DNA of 64,000 nucleotides, taken from contig OX335653.1 in NCBI GenBank assembly GCA_946894095.1, positions 7,011,001-7,075,000 of the forward strand, given 5' to 3'. Shown piece after piece: positions 57,601 to 64,000 of the stretch (the stretch's first letter is position 1; each line of letters opens with the position of its first letter). This stretch comes from Incurvaria masculella. Taxonomy: Eukaryota; Arthropoda; Insecta; Lepidoptera; Incurvariidae. A program made the position numbers and the translations under genes. Under the pieces are notes generated by a model. That model was not told the DNA's origin. It saw only the letters and a list, made by a program, of their open reading frames with translations, and made no database searches.

Positions 57601-59951
57601 GAACGTATAATATGCTAAGAAGCACTGCATAAAGCGCCCTAATAATGATACATTTAAGGCTGAAATTGCTACGAATCGATATTTGTTGAAGAGTAACAAT
57701 TTGCTACAACGCTAATTGAGACAGTCGAAAAGTCGCGTGCGAGTATACGCTTTAAAAGTACATTCATAAGGGCGCTTATCGTATGAAAAGTTTTTGGATT
57801 ATATGATATGCATGGTTTTCTTTTTTTGTTAAATAAAGATCATAATATTATACGTTGTGACTATTATACGTTATGCATGGAGAAATAAGAAACTTTTATT
57901 TTTTAAACTTCTTCATGCACTACGTATAAAATTATATGATCTGCCGACTATGGTTTTAAAATTTTGTTAAAATATGACATTATACGATCTGCATATTAGA
58001 CGTTCTGCCGTTTCCCCGCTGAGAGTTACTTTGTGTACCTGAGACCCTTCGAAAGTGAATTGTAGAGCGAGTTCTCCCAATGAGTACACATTGACCGGAA
58101 ATATTTCCCACAATCCGTTGCCCGGTGCCACCACCTGAAAAGTAAAGAGTAATCACATTTTTACACAATTATTTAATTTCACTTTTGTATCAGATTCACT
58201 TAGTAGAAATCAGCCCGAGGCTGAATTTATATTAGTTCGCATGTTAAGTCTATTTGAAAAGACTCATCAATGCAGTGGCCGGGCCTATTAGTTTACTCGT
58301 GCATTAAAAGCACTGCAATGTGTTCGAGTTGAAATGTTATGTGATAATAATGATCAATATAATATTAACAGTCGAAGCTGTCAGTTGGTGAAAACAAAAA
58401 TTTAAACCTTTTAATTAAAAATTTAAAACATAAAAATTGTTTTGGTATCAAACATTTCTTCACATGTGCGCAGGATTCGATCTCCTAGGCATTAATATAA
58501 TTAAATTACTGTTGCCAACACCTAGCCCTGTTATGTTCCTGTCAGGATTTAACATCTTTCTTTCTGAACCCCCTTGCTACGAGCGGGTTTGTAGTGAATA
58601 TTGTTTCACATTGATAATGTTTGGACAGTTAACTCTCTGCTCCGACCGCGGACAACATAGTGCATCGCGGGACTGCAGAGGTAAACACTGAAATAATAAT
58701 TTGACGATGAATAGTGGCTAGATAATAAAAAACTGAATTGGTCTTCATATTCTGTGTTCGAAATGCCGTTTTATGTGCATAGATTGTACCCTTATGTTTT
58801 TAGTTTCTTACTATAGTAGTGTTAGGTTTTTTAAGTATTTTTATATGATTAGGTTCATTTCATTTTTTTTTATTATGAACCAAGTATGAATATTTTTGTG
58901 AAAAACTCTTTTTGTACTAAGCAGGTACATCGCTTATTCCAAAGAATGTGATATGTGTGCATGCATAATTAACCCTCCTCCCGTAATCCTACTAGCCTCC
59001 TACTAGCACCGTTTTTAAGACACTTTATTCGGCACCAGCTTTGCAGTATATTCGTAAAGTAGTTCTTTTTACTGGACTCTTTCTTTGACTAATGTGTCCT
59101 TGCTTCACGGTCTATTATACATACATAGATGTTTTCCCTTCCCAACAGGTTAGAGATTTTTTTATTTATGCTGCTTACAAGCAAAAAACGTAGACGTAAG
59201 GGTACTTTTGATACAAATATTCCTCGGTGTGATGTATTGATTGCAAGCATTTTGTAAATGTGCATGTCCACTAAAATTGTCAGATTGTAGATCAGCGGTC
59301 GTCGCGTTCGCACAGCCCTTACTGATAAGTGTTACGCAACTTTAATGGAACTCTTCTTAAAATGCAAAGCTTATATTTGTCCCGCTTTGGTCTTTGACTA
59401 CCTCGGTTCTTGGCTCCCGGCTCCTGTCCGACTTGAGAATGTTTCTTATTCAAAGTGGGACATGGAGGCGGTTCCATGAGTGGTTCCTAATATAAGCCGG
59501 AATGACCCATCGCTACTATTTACATTACCTTCTCGCTCTGTTCCGGCGACAATTCCACAGCCTCCTCGCACAGCTGGCACTGCAGCGGCTCGCTGAACTT
59601 GACCACGTTGCGCACGCATGTCTCGCACGCCGAGTGCGAGCATGGCAGGAGCAGCGGGATGCGTCCCTTCAGCGGACGCAGCGCTAAAAATTGTAAGAAC
59701 TTCGAGGTTAGTCAGCCATTGTTGGCAAAATTATAAAAGTACGACAAACGTAGAAGATGCTGAATTGCAAATAAGTTTAATTCGAAGGCTTCTAGGGAAT
59801 CAAGTGCTGGTGATGAAAGGCACTTCGCTTTGGCTCGAATCTAATACGAATATCTTGTGTTCAACCAGTCGGCATCGTGCAACCGATACTTACAATCTAT
59901 AACATAAGGCTGACTGCATTTTGGACAGCAATTCTTCACTTTTACATCCAT
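31315..59951 (-). CDS. qin: RNF17/Qin (Kumo)-like RING, B-box and five-Tudor protein of the piRNA pathway
   Basis: Germline piRNA factor; the fly homologue keeps Piwi-family partners in correct ping-pong in nuage. Coding exons, minus strand, 5' to 3': 59951-59894, 59683-59529, 58134-58039, 57240-57168, 56547-56416, 51880-51729, 50606-50526, 50273-50004, 49904-49807, 49001-48847, 48323-48174, 47415-47350, 46537-46385, 45662-45518, 44746-44615, 43465-43312, 41231-41109, 40619-40523, 38806-38613, 37691-37465, 33613-31315. All junction phases fit and the sum is 5010 nt, 1669 residues (human RNF17 about 1620). RING is residues 9-58, B-boxes about 130-163 and 179-213, a Lys/Glu-rich coiled coil 250-339, and extended Tudor domains roughly 497-690, 691-900, 964-1150, 1227-1405 and 1480-1660. 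The donor at 48847 (GTCTGT) was preferred to one at 48803 because only it keeps the frame. Many transposons fill the introns. Confidence 0.9.
33690..36110 (-). mobile_element. CR1-like LINE, 5'-truncated, with near-complete reverse transcriptase
   Basis: In the intron before the last qin-like exon, same strand. The 606-codon frame 35854-34034 holds RT motifs: AKIVPLFKKGSELSVENYRP, LTEAQHGFRPGRS, AGIFVDLSKAFDLVDH, YGVPQGSILSTLLFLVFIND and the catalytic ILYADDAN. The C-terminal domain ends KWLLTKTFYDLYYF. A frameshift near 35945 separates an upstream piece (VNKKIQNNSAKCISKLVIKK). The 3' end has four 8 bp repeats, ATTCAAAG on the plus strand, at 33690-33721, as CR1 elements do. The endonuclease is missing. 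Confidence 0.85.
36150..37464 (-). repeat. tandem array of partial qin exon copies with splice donors
   Basis: Downstream of the real exon 37691-37465 there are about seven degenerate copies of its last 60-95 nt plus its donor and the first intron bases. TTTATGAGCTCCTGG-type cores lie at about 36681, 36811, 36968, 37089, 37219 and 37340, plus a truncated copy at 36175-36250 cut by a LINE. Two alternating unit types (about 121-157 bp) form a dimer of about 250 bp. The minus strand still reads DVLCINQELIKAK (type a) or DLFYIYQDLIKDK (type b), followed by GTGAG. Confidence 0.85.
36262..36660 (+). mobile_element. LINE 3' end inserted in the exon array
   Basis: The plus strand codes HSLKLNRNNTTSNPRKHFLS and VVDTWNKLPEEVISANSVNS, then KNKLDKFKNREQ and stop, a CR1-like C-terminus. 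One stop interrupts near the start. The tail ends TATAATAATAATAATAATAA. Sequence on either side matches the array unit. Confidence 0.75.
37830..37925 (-). pseudogene. LINE fragment related to 11230-11446
   Basis: The minus-strand frame includes DRHGFRSPPECSKTHGRRRA, matching the end of the fragment at 11.4 kb. Intronic. Confidence 0.45.
39903..40444. mobile_element. 542 bp piggyBac-type MITE, inverted copy of 24617-25161
   Basis: TTAA at 39899-39902 and 40445-40448. The left end GGTGGCCCATCCCGCTC and right end TGGGTTGGGCCACC correspond to the 24617 copy in opposite orientation. It ends 78 bp from the exon at 40523. Confidence 0.85.
41617..41640. repeat. (GTCT)6 microsatellite
   Basis: Six GTCT units inside a qin intron, next to an interspersed repeat (41520-41760) with CACGATGAAACTGC-type sequence. 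Confidence 0.85.
42060..42830 (+). mobile_element. LINE 3' end with C-terminal reverse transcriptase ORF
   Basis: The plus-strand frame from 42137 codes KLERMQNACIRYIFNLRKY, VYRKELKWLKIRDRRNLHIL and FSVHTPRLWNASPEPIRRSQ, stop at 42544. This is the QN.CIRYIF..R..DH.S.....L.WL..R.RR block that follows the catalytic domain of CR1/jockey-type polymerases. The 3' end is AATAAATGGGTATTATTATT. It is opposite to the host gene. Confidence 0.82.
42986..43024. repeat. perfect 14 bp inverted repeat
   Basis: CTGAAACCTGAAAT at 42986-42999 and its reverse complement at 43011-43024, with an 11 nt loop. Intronic. Confidence 0.8.
43628..43928. mobile_element. MITE with CACCTAAATTGGCG ends
   Basis: The left end CGGACTTCTCACCTAAATTG and right end CAATTTAGGTGCCAAGTCCG are inverted repeats. 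The inner CTTATTCTGTGG and GACGATGAGTAAGCTGTCAA blocks recur in 46049-46359. A single end is at about 60270. Intron of the qin-like gene. Confidence 0.7.
45071..45102. repeat. perfect 15 bp inverted repeat, 2 nt spacer
   Basis: GTTTTTTATACGTTT and its reverse complement separated by TG. Intronic. Confidence 0.8.
46049..46359. mobile_element. MITE, same family as 43628-43928
   Basis: Left CCCCTAGTTCGACTTGTCAC then CTAAATGAGCG; right ATGAATTTAGGTGAG then CGACTAGGGG. The terminal CCCCTAGT/ACTAGGGG match is perfect. The right end lies 26 bp from the exon end at 46385. Confidence 0.75.
46667..46683. repeat. (CA)n microsatellite
   Basis: A short CA run followed by a CACCCTCA-rich stretch to about 46745. 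Confidence 0.8.
47630..47930 (-). mobile_element. CR1-like LINE C-terminal fragment
   Basis: The minus strand reads LEERTHRGDLIETFKILNGI, then (one frame on) RLRGHSLKLNQSNFNSNPRK, FISNQVVDSWNKLPKEVISA. The ERR.RGD.IETYKILNG block and VVDSWNKLP are hallmarks of CR1-type C-termini. It sits in the intron between 48174 and 47415. Confidence 0.75.
49188..49310 (+). mobile_element. RTE-type LINE 3' end fragment
   Basis: GCATGTATGAAAAGATGTA, GACGCTCTAACATCTCTGCC and TACCCCTCCAGT, then a GTATGTATG tail, as at 2455-2575. Confidence 0.55.
49393..49469. repeat. long hairpin: 30 bp perfect stem
   Basis: Arms 49393-49422 and 49440-49469 are perfectly complementary. Inside the spacer AAAGGC and GCCTTT extend the stem after a G/T mismatch, leaving a 3 nt loop. 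The flanks share TAGATTGCATATG as a direct repeat. Part of the left arm resembles sequence at about 22385-22445. Confidence 0.9.
50330..50500 (+). repeat. interspersed repeat starting AACTAGCTGAGG
   Basis: AACTAGCTGAGGTGCCCGG and, later, ATCCGTCCATCCGTTTGGG. The same family is at 63288-63500. It is a common insect dispersed repeat; its exact class was not determined. Confidence 0.5.
52430..52640 (+). pseudogene. PIF/Harbinger transposase N-terminal remnant
   Basis: The plus-strand frame codes RRRIKKRNREYWVHPIYSD and FQGKF, then stop. After a frame change it reads FPKKNSYYRMITSFNELIQS. The YWVHP...G.F and KFF.YYRMS..SFDELL order matches HARBI1-type nucleases just before the catalytic domain. 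The remainder is lost. It lies in the intron between the B-box exons. Confidence 0.6.
53705..54005. repeat. degenerate tandem repeat, about 100 bp unit
   Basis: About three units, each with GCCGTGCATGTT(A/G)CAA, GAGGTGGCTAAGCAATAAAA and an AT-rich stretch with a CACACTG or CATACTA motif. The copies are well diverged. Confidence 0.6.
54298..55652 (-). CDS. candidate small spliced gene inside the piggyBac-like element (tentative)
   Basis: A possible first exon, 55652-55619, starts MKYSAYPSKCL with a consensus donor GTAAGT. A good acceptor at 55525 continues in frame with DLVRRDRRFLESKMPTSIIA. Further minus-strand pieces look coding: ADYVPCWVDQMLAQAQEDKA and EEKVEDSE before GTATGT (about 55197-55110), and an exon from 54415 after TTTTTAG that is open to a stop in two frames. 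I could not join all pieces in one phase and recognised no family. It could be a fragmented transposase-derived or captured gene, or chance. Confidence 0.25.
54530..55050 (+). mobile_element. body and tail of the 5S-derived SINE family, two pieces
   Basis: TGGTTTGGAATCCACC, TACTAGGTTGTAGGGTT, GAACGATGGCCAAAGCAG and GCATCCATGCCCAGTCAAAT match the SINE bodies at 8.6 and 23.4 kb. The 5S-like head is missing. A second tail piece follows at 54945-55050 (ATTAGCTATCCATATCCAG). Confidence 0.55.
56062..56214. mobile_element. 153 bp MITE
   Basis: TAATGCACATTGG at the left and CCAATGTGCATTA at the right. The inner AAGAGACAATTGG / CCGATTGTCTCTT and GGCTTTGTAGAGCGTC / GACGCTTTACAAAGC pair nearly throughout, leaving a 40 nt loop. 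Intronic. Confidence 0.8.
57386..58017. mobile_element. 632 bp element of iterated CGTATAAT motifs, 9 bp duplication
   Basis: Flanked by perfect direct repeats GCTGAGAGT at 57377-57385 and 58018-58026. Inside, ACGTATAAT and its relatives (ACGTCTAAT, TCGTATAAT) recur in both orientations with CACAACGTATAATATTC and GAAAACCATGCAGAACG blocks, so the two ends can fold back. The right end lies 21 bp from the exon ending at 58039. The family was not recognised; an 8-9 bp duplication would suit hAT-like integration. Confidence 0.7.
59529..59951 (-). other. qin-like gene: RING finger exons 1-2
   Basis: Exon 1 (59951-59894) starts MDVKVKNCCPKC. Exon 2 (59683-59529) continues PLLLPCSHSACETCVRN and LQCQLCEEAVELS. 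The eight ligands are C9, C12, C34, H36, C39, C42, C55 and C58, a complete C3HC4 RING, so E3 ligase activity is possible in principle. An in-frame Met 47 codons upstream exists but lies in low-quality sequence. Confidence 0.85.
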
Positions 59952-60570
59952 TGCAACTGACTTTTTAGTCCAAACGTCGAGAACGAAACGGAAAAAATCT
60001 CTGTGTAACAAAACGAAACACCGAAACGTTTGAAAAAAATTAAGCACAAACCAAAGAGTATATAACCAATTCGCTTGCACAAACTTGAAAACAAAAAAGC
60101 CGTGGTGCCCTATCTCTCGGTAGCCAATTTTTCAAGCGCTGCGCGGCGTGGATCGTACGCCTTGCTACGCGGCCCTAGTTCTGCATATTAGAGAATATTT
60201 CTGCGTATCGTGACGAGCCGTACCATGATGGCTATAGCTAAGAAAGTCACTGCCAAACTGAGCCCGTAGTCCGACTGGTCACCTAAATTGGCGTTTAGCC
60301 ATGACAGTGAATGACAGTTCAGTTTTACGACTTTTGGCGATTTCACTGACCCAGGCGGGTTCTTACTGTTCTTTCTGCTCGATGATAAAAATGCTGGTCG
60401 CGGACTAAAAATTACGCCAAATCTCAAGCAACGCTATAGTCCCACAAAGCTTATTTTGCGCGTGGTCAAAACCGAAACTAAACGGTCGCCACATACGGCT
60501 GTCAAATTTCCCCTTATGTTGAGCTCTGCGTTTGTAGGAACATTTTCGGTATTTCAAAGGAGTAAAAGAA

Positions 60571-60653
60571 TGCCTAACGTGTACAAAAGTGGAATTCGAG
60601 AGATTGTATTAAATGTGAGAAAGTTTAACGAGTACGAAAAAGGAAAGAAATGA
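60571..60653 (+). pseudogene. possible transposase N-terminal fragment
   Basis: Codes MPNVYKSGIREIVLNVRKFN followed by EYEKGKK and stop. The S..REIVLNV..F...E pattern resembles the leading helix of certain insect DDE transposases. It is too short for certainty. Confidence 0.3.
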
Positions 60654-61106
60654 GCAATACCCCCATTTCAAAACATCACCGGGCGCGTCTTTGCAGTTAC
60701 AGGCAAGGGTTGCCATTGCAATAAATCGGGTTACCCACTATTTATTCCTTCTAGGCTTAGTTTATTTATAAGAGGTAGGTTGTAAAACGTTCGCCTGTGT
60801 CACCTGTGACTCACCAGTGAGTCACAATGATTTCGTACTCATGAAATGACAGCCACGAGTCACCCTAGTGTTGTCCCTTTCTAATTATTCTAATTCCAGT
60901 TCGATGACAGTAAAATATTTTTTTTTATAACACAATTTACAAGTCTACGCCATAAAATAGATTAGTTTCCCATACCTTATTATCACACCACAGATTTTTA
61001 AACAATTTGCAATCTGAACACTGAGAACTGAACACAATCACTTTACCTCTCTGGTAATGATGCCATATCCGCGCCTTTGATTGACTCTTTCCAATATTTT
61101 TACAAC

Positions 61107-61214
61107 ATGGCGTCGCGGAAGGGCGATGGTAGAAATACTGCCAAAATAAGCTCGTGTCCGGCAGCAACACTTCTAATTACACACGGAGCACTCATCTTCG
61201 GTGGGATATTTTAA
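61107..61214 (+). CDS. candidate 35-codon ORF or first exon (tentative)
   Basis: ATGG in good context (CAACATGG) starts MASRKGDGRNTAKISS and continues hydrophobic, TLLITHGALIFGG, which looks like the start of a small membrane protein. A weak donor GTGGGA follows Phe-Gly. Beyond the two MITEs, 61807-61905 holds an open frame ending HKKIRPQRIFISVTRL and stop. Linking them is speculation. Confidence 0.2.
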   Translation: MASRKGDGRNTAKISSCPAATLLITHGALIFGGIF

Positions 61215-61341
61215 ATTAAATCATTTCTGACCAAACTCCGAGTCATGTCAATTGACATGACTGATGATTTCTCGAGACAATCGTCGTGATGTCAATTGAC
61301 ATGACCGATGGCAGGCAGGTTAAATGAAAGTTCTGCAAGTA

Positions 61342-61483
61342 AAGTCGTTTCATTTGAAATCTATACACCGGAAATAGAGATAAATTTAAGATTTCTCTTT
61401 GTCATGCTGAAATCTACCATAGATTAAAAGGGACTTAGGAATTCCTTCTCTTTCCAGTGCATACAATTGAGAGGAAACGAATG
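61342..61483. mobile_element. MITE, older copy of the 61655-61796 element
   Basis: AAGTCGTTTCATTTGAAATC, CTATACACCGGAAATAGAGA and GGGACTTAGGAATTCCTTCT match the copy 310 bp away in the same orientation. The tips have diverged. Confidence 0.75.
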
Positions 61484-61654
61484 TACTAAAAATAAATGAA
61501 AACTATCATACTCGTTTGGTTCCAGTATACGGAGTAACCACATATGGGGAAGGAGCGCCGTCATTATTTCCTTATTTTTGTTTTCCAAGCTGTCATTTAT
61601 TATGCAATTTTGGACAAATACAATGGTGAACTTGCTGTGGAACGTTATAATGTA

Positions 61655-61796
61655 CAGTCGTTTCGTCTGAAATCTATACACCGGAAATAGAGACAAATTT
61701 GAGGTCTCTTTCTGACATGGTGACGTCAACCATAGAGTAAAAGGGACTTAGGAATTCCTTCTCTTTCCAGTGTATACATTTGATAGGAAACGACTG
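61655..61796. mobile_element. 142 bp Tc1/mariner-type MITE with TA duplication
   Basis: Ends CAGTCGTTTC and GAAACGACTG are perfect inverted repeats. Inner TATACACCGGAAA and TTTCCAGTGTATA also pair. TA lies on both sides (61653-61654, 61797-61798). Confidence 0.82.
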
Positions 61797-62373
61797 TACA
61801 TTCGCAGTTCCTGTTCACAAGGTTCGCAATGTTTCAGAGTTAGGTCCACATAAGAAGATACGTCCGCAAAGAATCTTCATTTCGGTGACTAGGCTGTAAT
61901 GGTGTATGGTTTTTAACACCTTTGCATTTCCAAAATAATTATTAAAAAAAAACAGGAAAAGCGCGCGAAACAAAACTGTATTCTACAACAACGTGATTTA
62001 CTCGGTTTACTTGGCTCGGCCTCGGCTGATTTACCGAATCGGCCTAGTATGCGTGATGTCTGGTAGTCTTGACTGCGTGATACCTCCTCCTCTCGATTCT
62101 GTGTCAGTGCCTCCACCACGGCCACCACCACAGACCTCCACTGCCCGACGTTCGATCGATCCAAACGAACGTTTACACGGCGCATTCTCGGTGCCGTATT
62201 TAGAGAATTGAGTGATAAACTTTATTGCTAATGTAATTGCAGCGGAGATTTATTCTGTGGGTGAAAGTGAACACTATGGATGGTTACATTACATGGATTC
62301 ATAGAAATACGATCAGTTCTAGTCAAAATTAACATGTACACAATCTGAGTTCGAGTGTTTTTAATAACCGAAG

Positions 62374-63244
62374 ATGGGGTCCTGGAATAAGCTTTATACT
62401 TCGTTTTTAGTGCTGACTATAATCAGTACGGTGAGTGGTAAGGAATATTTTGTACCTACTACCTAGATTATATTTTCGTTCTTTTTTTCGAAAATGTACA
62501 TTTGCTGGGAGGCATTAGCTATGATCAAGATATTGGAGCATTACAAATATGATTAGAAATTAGGCGCATAATTATACGCACGTATTTTTTGTCGAAAATG
62601 CTTGAAATAGCTAATCAATTTAATTTTGCTGGTAATTTTGCTTTAAATTTAAGAACTTGACTTTTTAGAGTCGCCTAGCGTAAAAAAAAATTTATTTGCT
62701 TTAAATGCTGCCTATATTTCAAATTTAAAAAACCTATTTAAATCGAGTATATTTCAATTGTATTATTGGCATCCTTCAAGCATTTACAGCTTCTTATTAA
62801 ATATCTTTCAGTTAGCGTATATCCCAGAATGTCTGGTTAGTGATAATATTAAAATTAAAATATATCCGTCCTTATTTTTCGCCTAAGAAGAAAGAAAAGA
62901 GATCTATAATAACCATAACTTTAATACAAACCAAAGATTGTGCACTTCATCCGTGTCTAATGCAACTGAATTTTAGTAAATTATTTAAAATTGTGCATTA
63001 CCATAGCTTAGTAAACATACACACTCACAATTTTAATTAATCTATTGAGATTGAAGAATCATATATTGGATATAAAATGCGAAGTAATAATTTAATTAAC
63101 TTAGAATATATTTTTTAGTAATCGTCAACCTGAAAATGGTTTTTTATTCCTTACTTTCGTCCATAACAGAATTTGATTGCAAACTGCCCGAAACTTGGAC
63201 ACTGCACCAAAACACGGTCTTTGCACCTAGTGACTATAAAGTGG
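62374..63244 (+). CDS. first two coding exons of an unidentified secreted or membrane protein (3' part outside window)
   Basis: Exon 62374-62437 codes a classic signal peptide, MGSWNKLYTSFLVLTIISTV then S, and ends at donor G|GTAAGG. Exon 63170-63244, after CATAACAG, continues in phase with EFDCKLPETWTLHQNTVF then APSDYKV and ends at G|GTAAGA. The alternative donor GTGAGT at 62431 would put exon 2 in another open frame, NLIANCPKLGHCTKTR. The chosen one makes the more protein-like reading and cleavage near SG|E. The rest lies beyond 64000, so the family cannot be named. Confidence 0.55.
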
Positions 63245-63287
63245 GTAAGATACTCTGAGGTAACCAAGTTGGTTTGATAAATTATTC

Positions 63288-63500
63288 ATAACTAGCTGAG
63301 GCACCTGGCTCAGTTCGGGTCAGTCTAATTTTAGACGAACTTTTTGATAATTTCCCCTGATAAATTGTATTCTATTTGTTAATCCAGGCAATAAATCTCT
63401 CTATGTTCCAAATTTCATTCAAATCTGTTCACCGTTTTTGCCTGATTGAGTAACAAACATCCAAACATACAAACTTTCACATTTATAGTATTAGTAGTAT
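63288..63500 (+). repeat. interspersed repeat AACTAGCTGAGG ... TTTATAGTATTAGTAG
   Basis: Starts AACTAGCTGAGGCACCTGG and ends AAACTTTCACATTTATAGTA, a complete-looking copy of the family truncated at 50330-50500. It lies in the intron of the gene starting at 62374. The remaining 63500-64000 is AT-rich with nothing recognised. Confidence 0.5.
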
Positions 63501-64000
63501 ACTATAATAAAAATAATATATGAAAGCACACAAAAAATAACAAGAGAAAAAAAAATCCAAATGAAGTAGATTTGAGACCGACAAAGTCTAAATTGGTGCT
63601 AGATTTTTATGTTATTGGAAATTACAATACTTAATAGTTTTGTATTATTATTAATAATTTAAAAAAAAATATTTAAAAATATTAAATAGTTTATGAAATA
63701 GAGAGCAAACAATATTTTTTTATGTTTTTTTAATTATGAAAAAAATGGTAAAAAATAAAAATGTTGGTATATTCCATTGTTTCGCAAGAGAAAGTAGTCA
63801 AAAATATCGACGCATATCTAACCTATCTTAACCTGACCTAAACCAGCTGTTGCTGCTATATTAAACTTTCCCCATTATAGTTTCGTAGCTTGTATTTGTT
63901 ATAGTTGGTAGTTTAAGTACCACCTACATATAGTAGTTGGTATTTTATTTTTTGCAAGTTTCCACTCTAGATTTAACCATGGTTACTGAAAGAATGCTAA

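Larger units (their letters stand above)
59952..62373. other. divergent spacer between the qin-like gene (-) and the 62.4 kb gene (+)
   Basis: Holds the promoter of the qin-like gene (left) and of the next gene (right). It contains a MITE end at about 60270, a transposase-like fragment at 60571-60653, a tiny ORF at 61107, two ATGTCAATTGACAT palindromes (61246-61304) and two TA-flanked MITEs. No TATA box could be assigned. Confidence 0.5.

Noticed and set aside
58437..58691. 84-codon plus-strand frame in a qin intron
   Set aside because: It may be part of a LINE 3' end, but no diagnostic motif could be read, so it was not listed as an element.
1..64000. tRNA, rRNA or CRISPR features
   Set aside because: No cloverleaf, full 5S gene or spaced direct-repeat array was seen; the 5S-like stretches are partial and belong to SINEs.

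Overview
This window is nuclear DNA from an insect, almost certainly a moth or butterfly. The genes are split by AT-rich introns. The protein sequences are closest to insect members of their families. The spacers carry repeats typical of Lepidoptera, including the dispersed element that opens AACCGGCCAAGTGCGAGTCG, many TTAA-flanked piggyBac-type MITEs, and RTE, CR1 and jockey LINE remnants. No prokaryotic features, CRISPR arrays, tRNA genes or rRNA genes were seen.

Layout. (1) 75-10128 (+): the 3' eleven exons of the SAGA subunit TAF5L (Drosophila wda); its N-terminus lies outside the window. (2) 10.1-16.3 kb: spacer full of repeats. (3) 16304-17689 (-): an intronless gene for the DNA polymerase delta subunit POLD3, ending in a PCNA-binding box. 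(4) A 1.1 kb divergent promoter region, then 18798-26115 (+): eight coding exons of PINCH (LIMS1, steamer duck), a five-LIM adaptor. (5) 26.1-31.0 kb: PINCH 3'UTR and AT-rich spacer. (6) 31315-59951 (-): one very large gene that I could assemble exon by exon. It has 21 coding exons, all phases agree, and they sum to 5010 nt, or 1669 residues. It encodes a RING, two B-boxes, a coiled coil and five extended Tudor domains, the architecture of RNF17/Qin (Kumo), a germline piRNA-pathway protein. (7) 59.95-62.4 kb: divergent spacer with MITEs and a possible tiny ORF. (8) From 62374 (+): the first two coding exons of an unidentified protein with a signal peptide, running off the right edge.

The genes share no pathway; they are ordinary neighbours in chromatin, replication, adhesion and small-RNA biology. 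The unusual material is in the introns of the qin-like gene. There is a tandem array of partial copies of one Tudor exon, each keeping a splice-donor sequence. There is a 3.1 kb TTAA-flanked piggyBac-like element that may carry a small spliced gene. A 632 bp element with a perfect 9 bp target duplication starts about 20 bp from a splice donor, and a 30 bp near-perfect hairpin lies in another intron. Elsewhere I see a SINE family whose head derives from 5S rRNA, a MITE caught inside a LINE tail with its empty site preserved 9 kb away, and a 42 bp minisatellite that repeats the PINCH stop codon. All exon limits come from reading splice signals and frame by eye, without transcript data.
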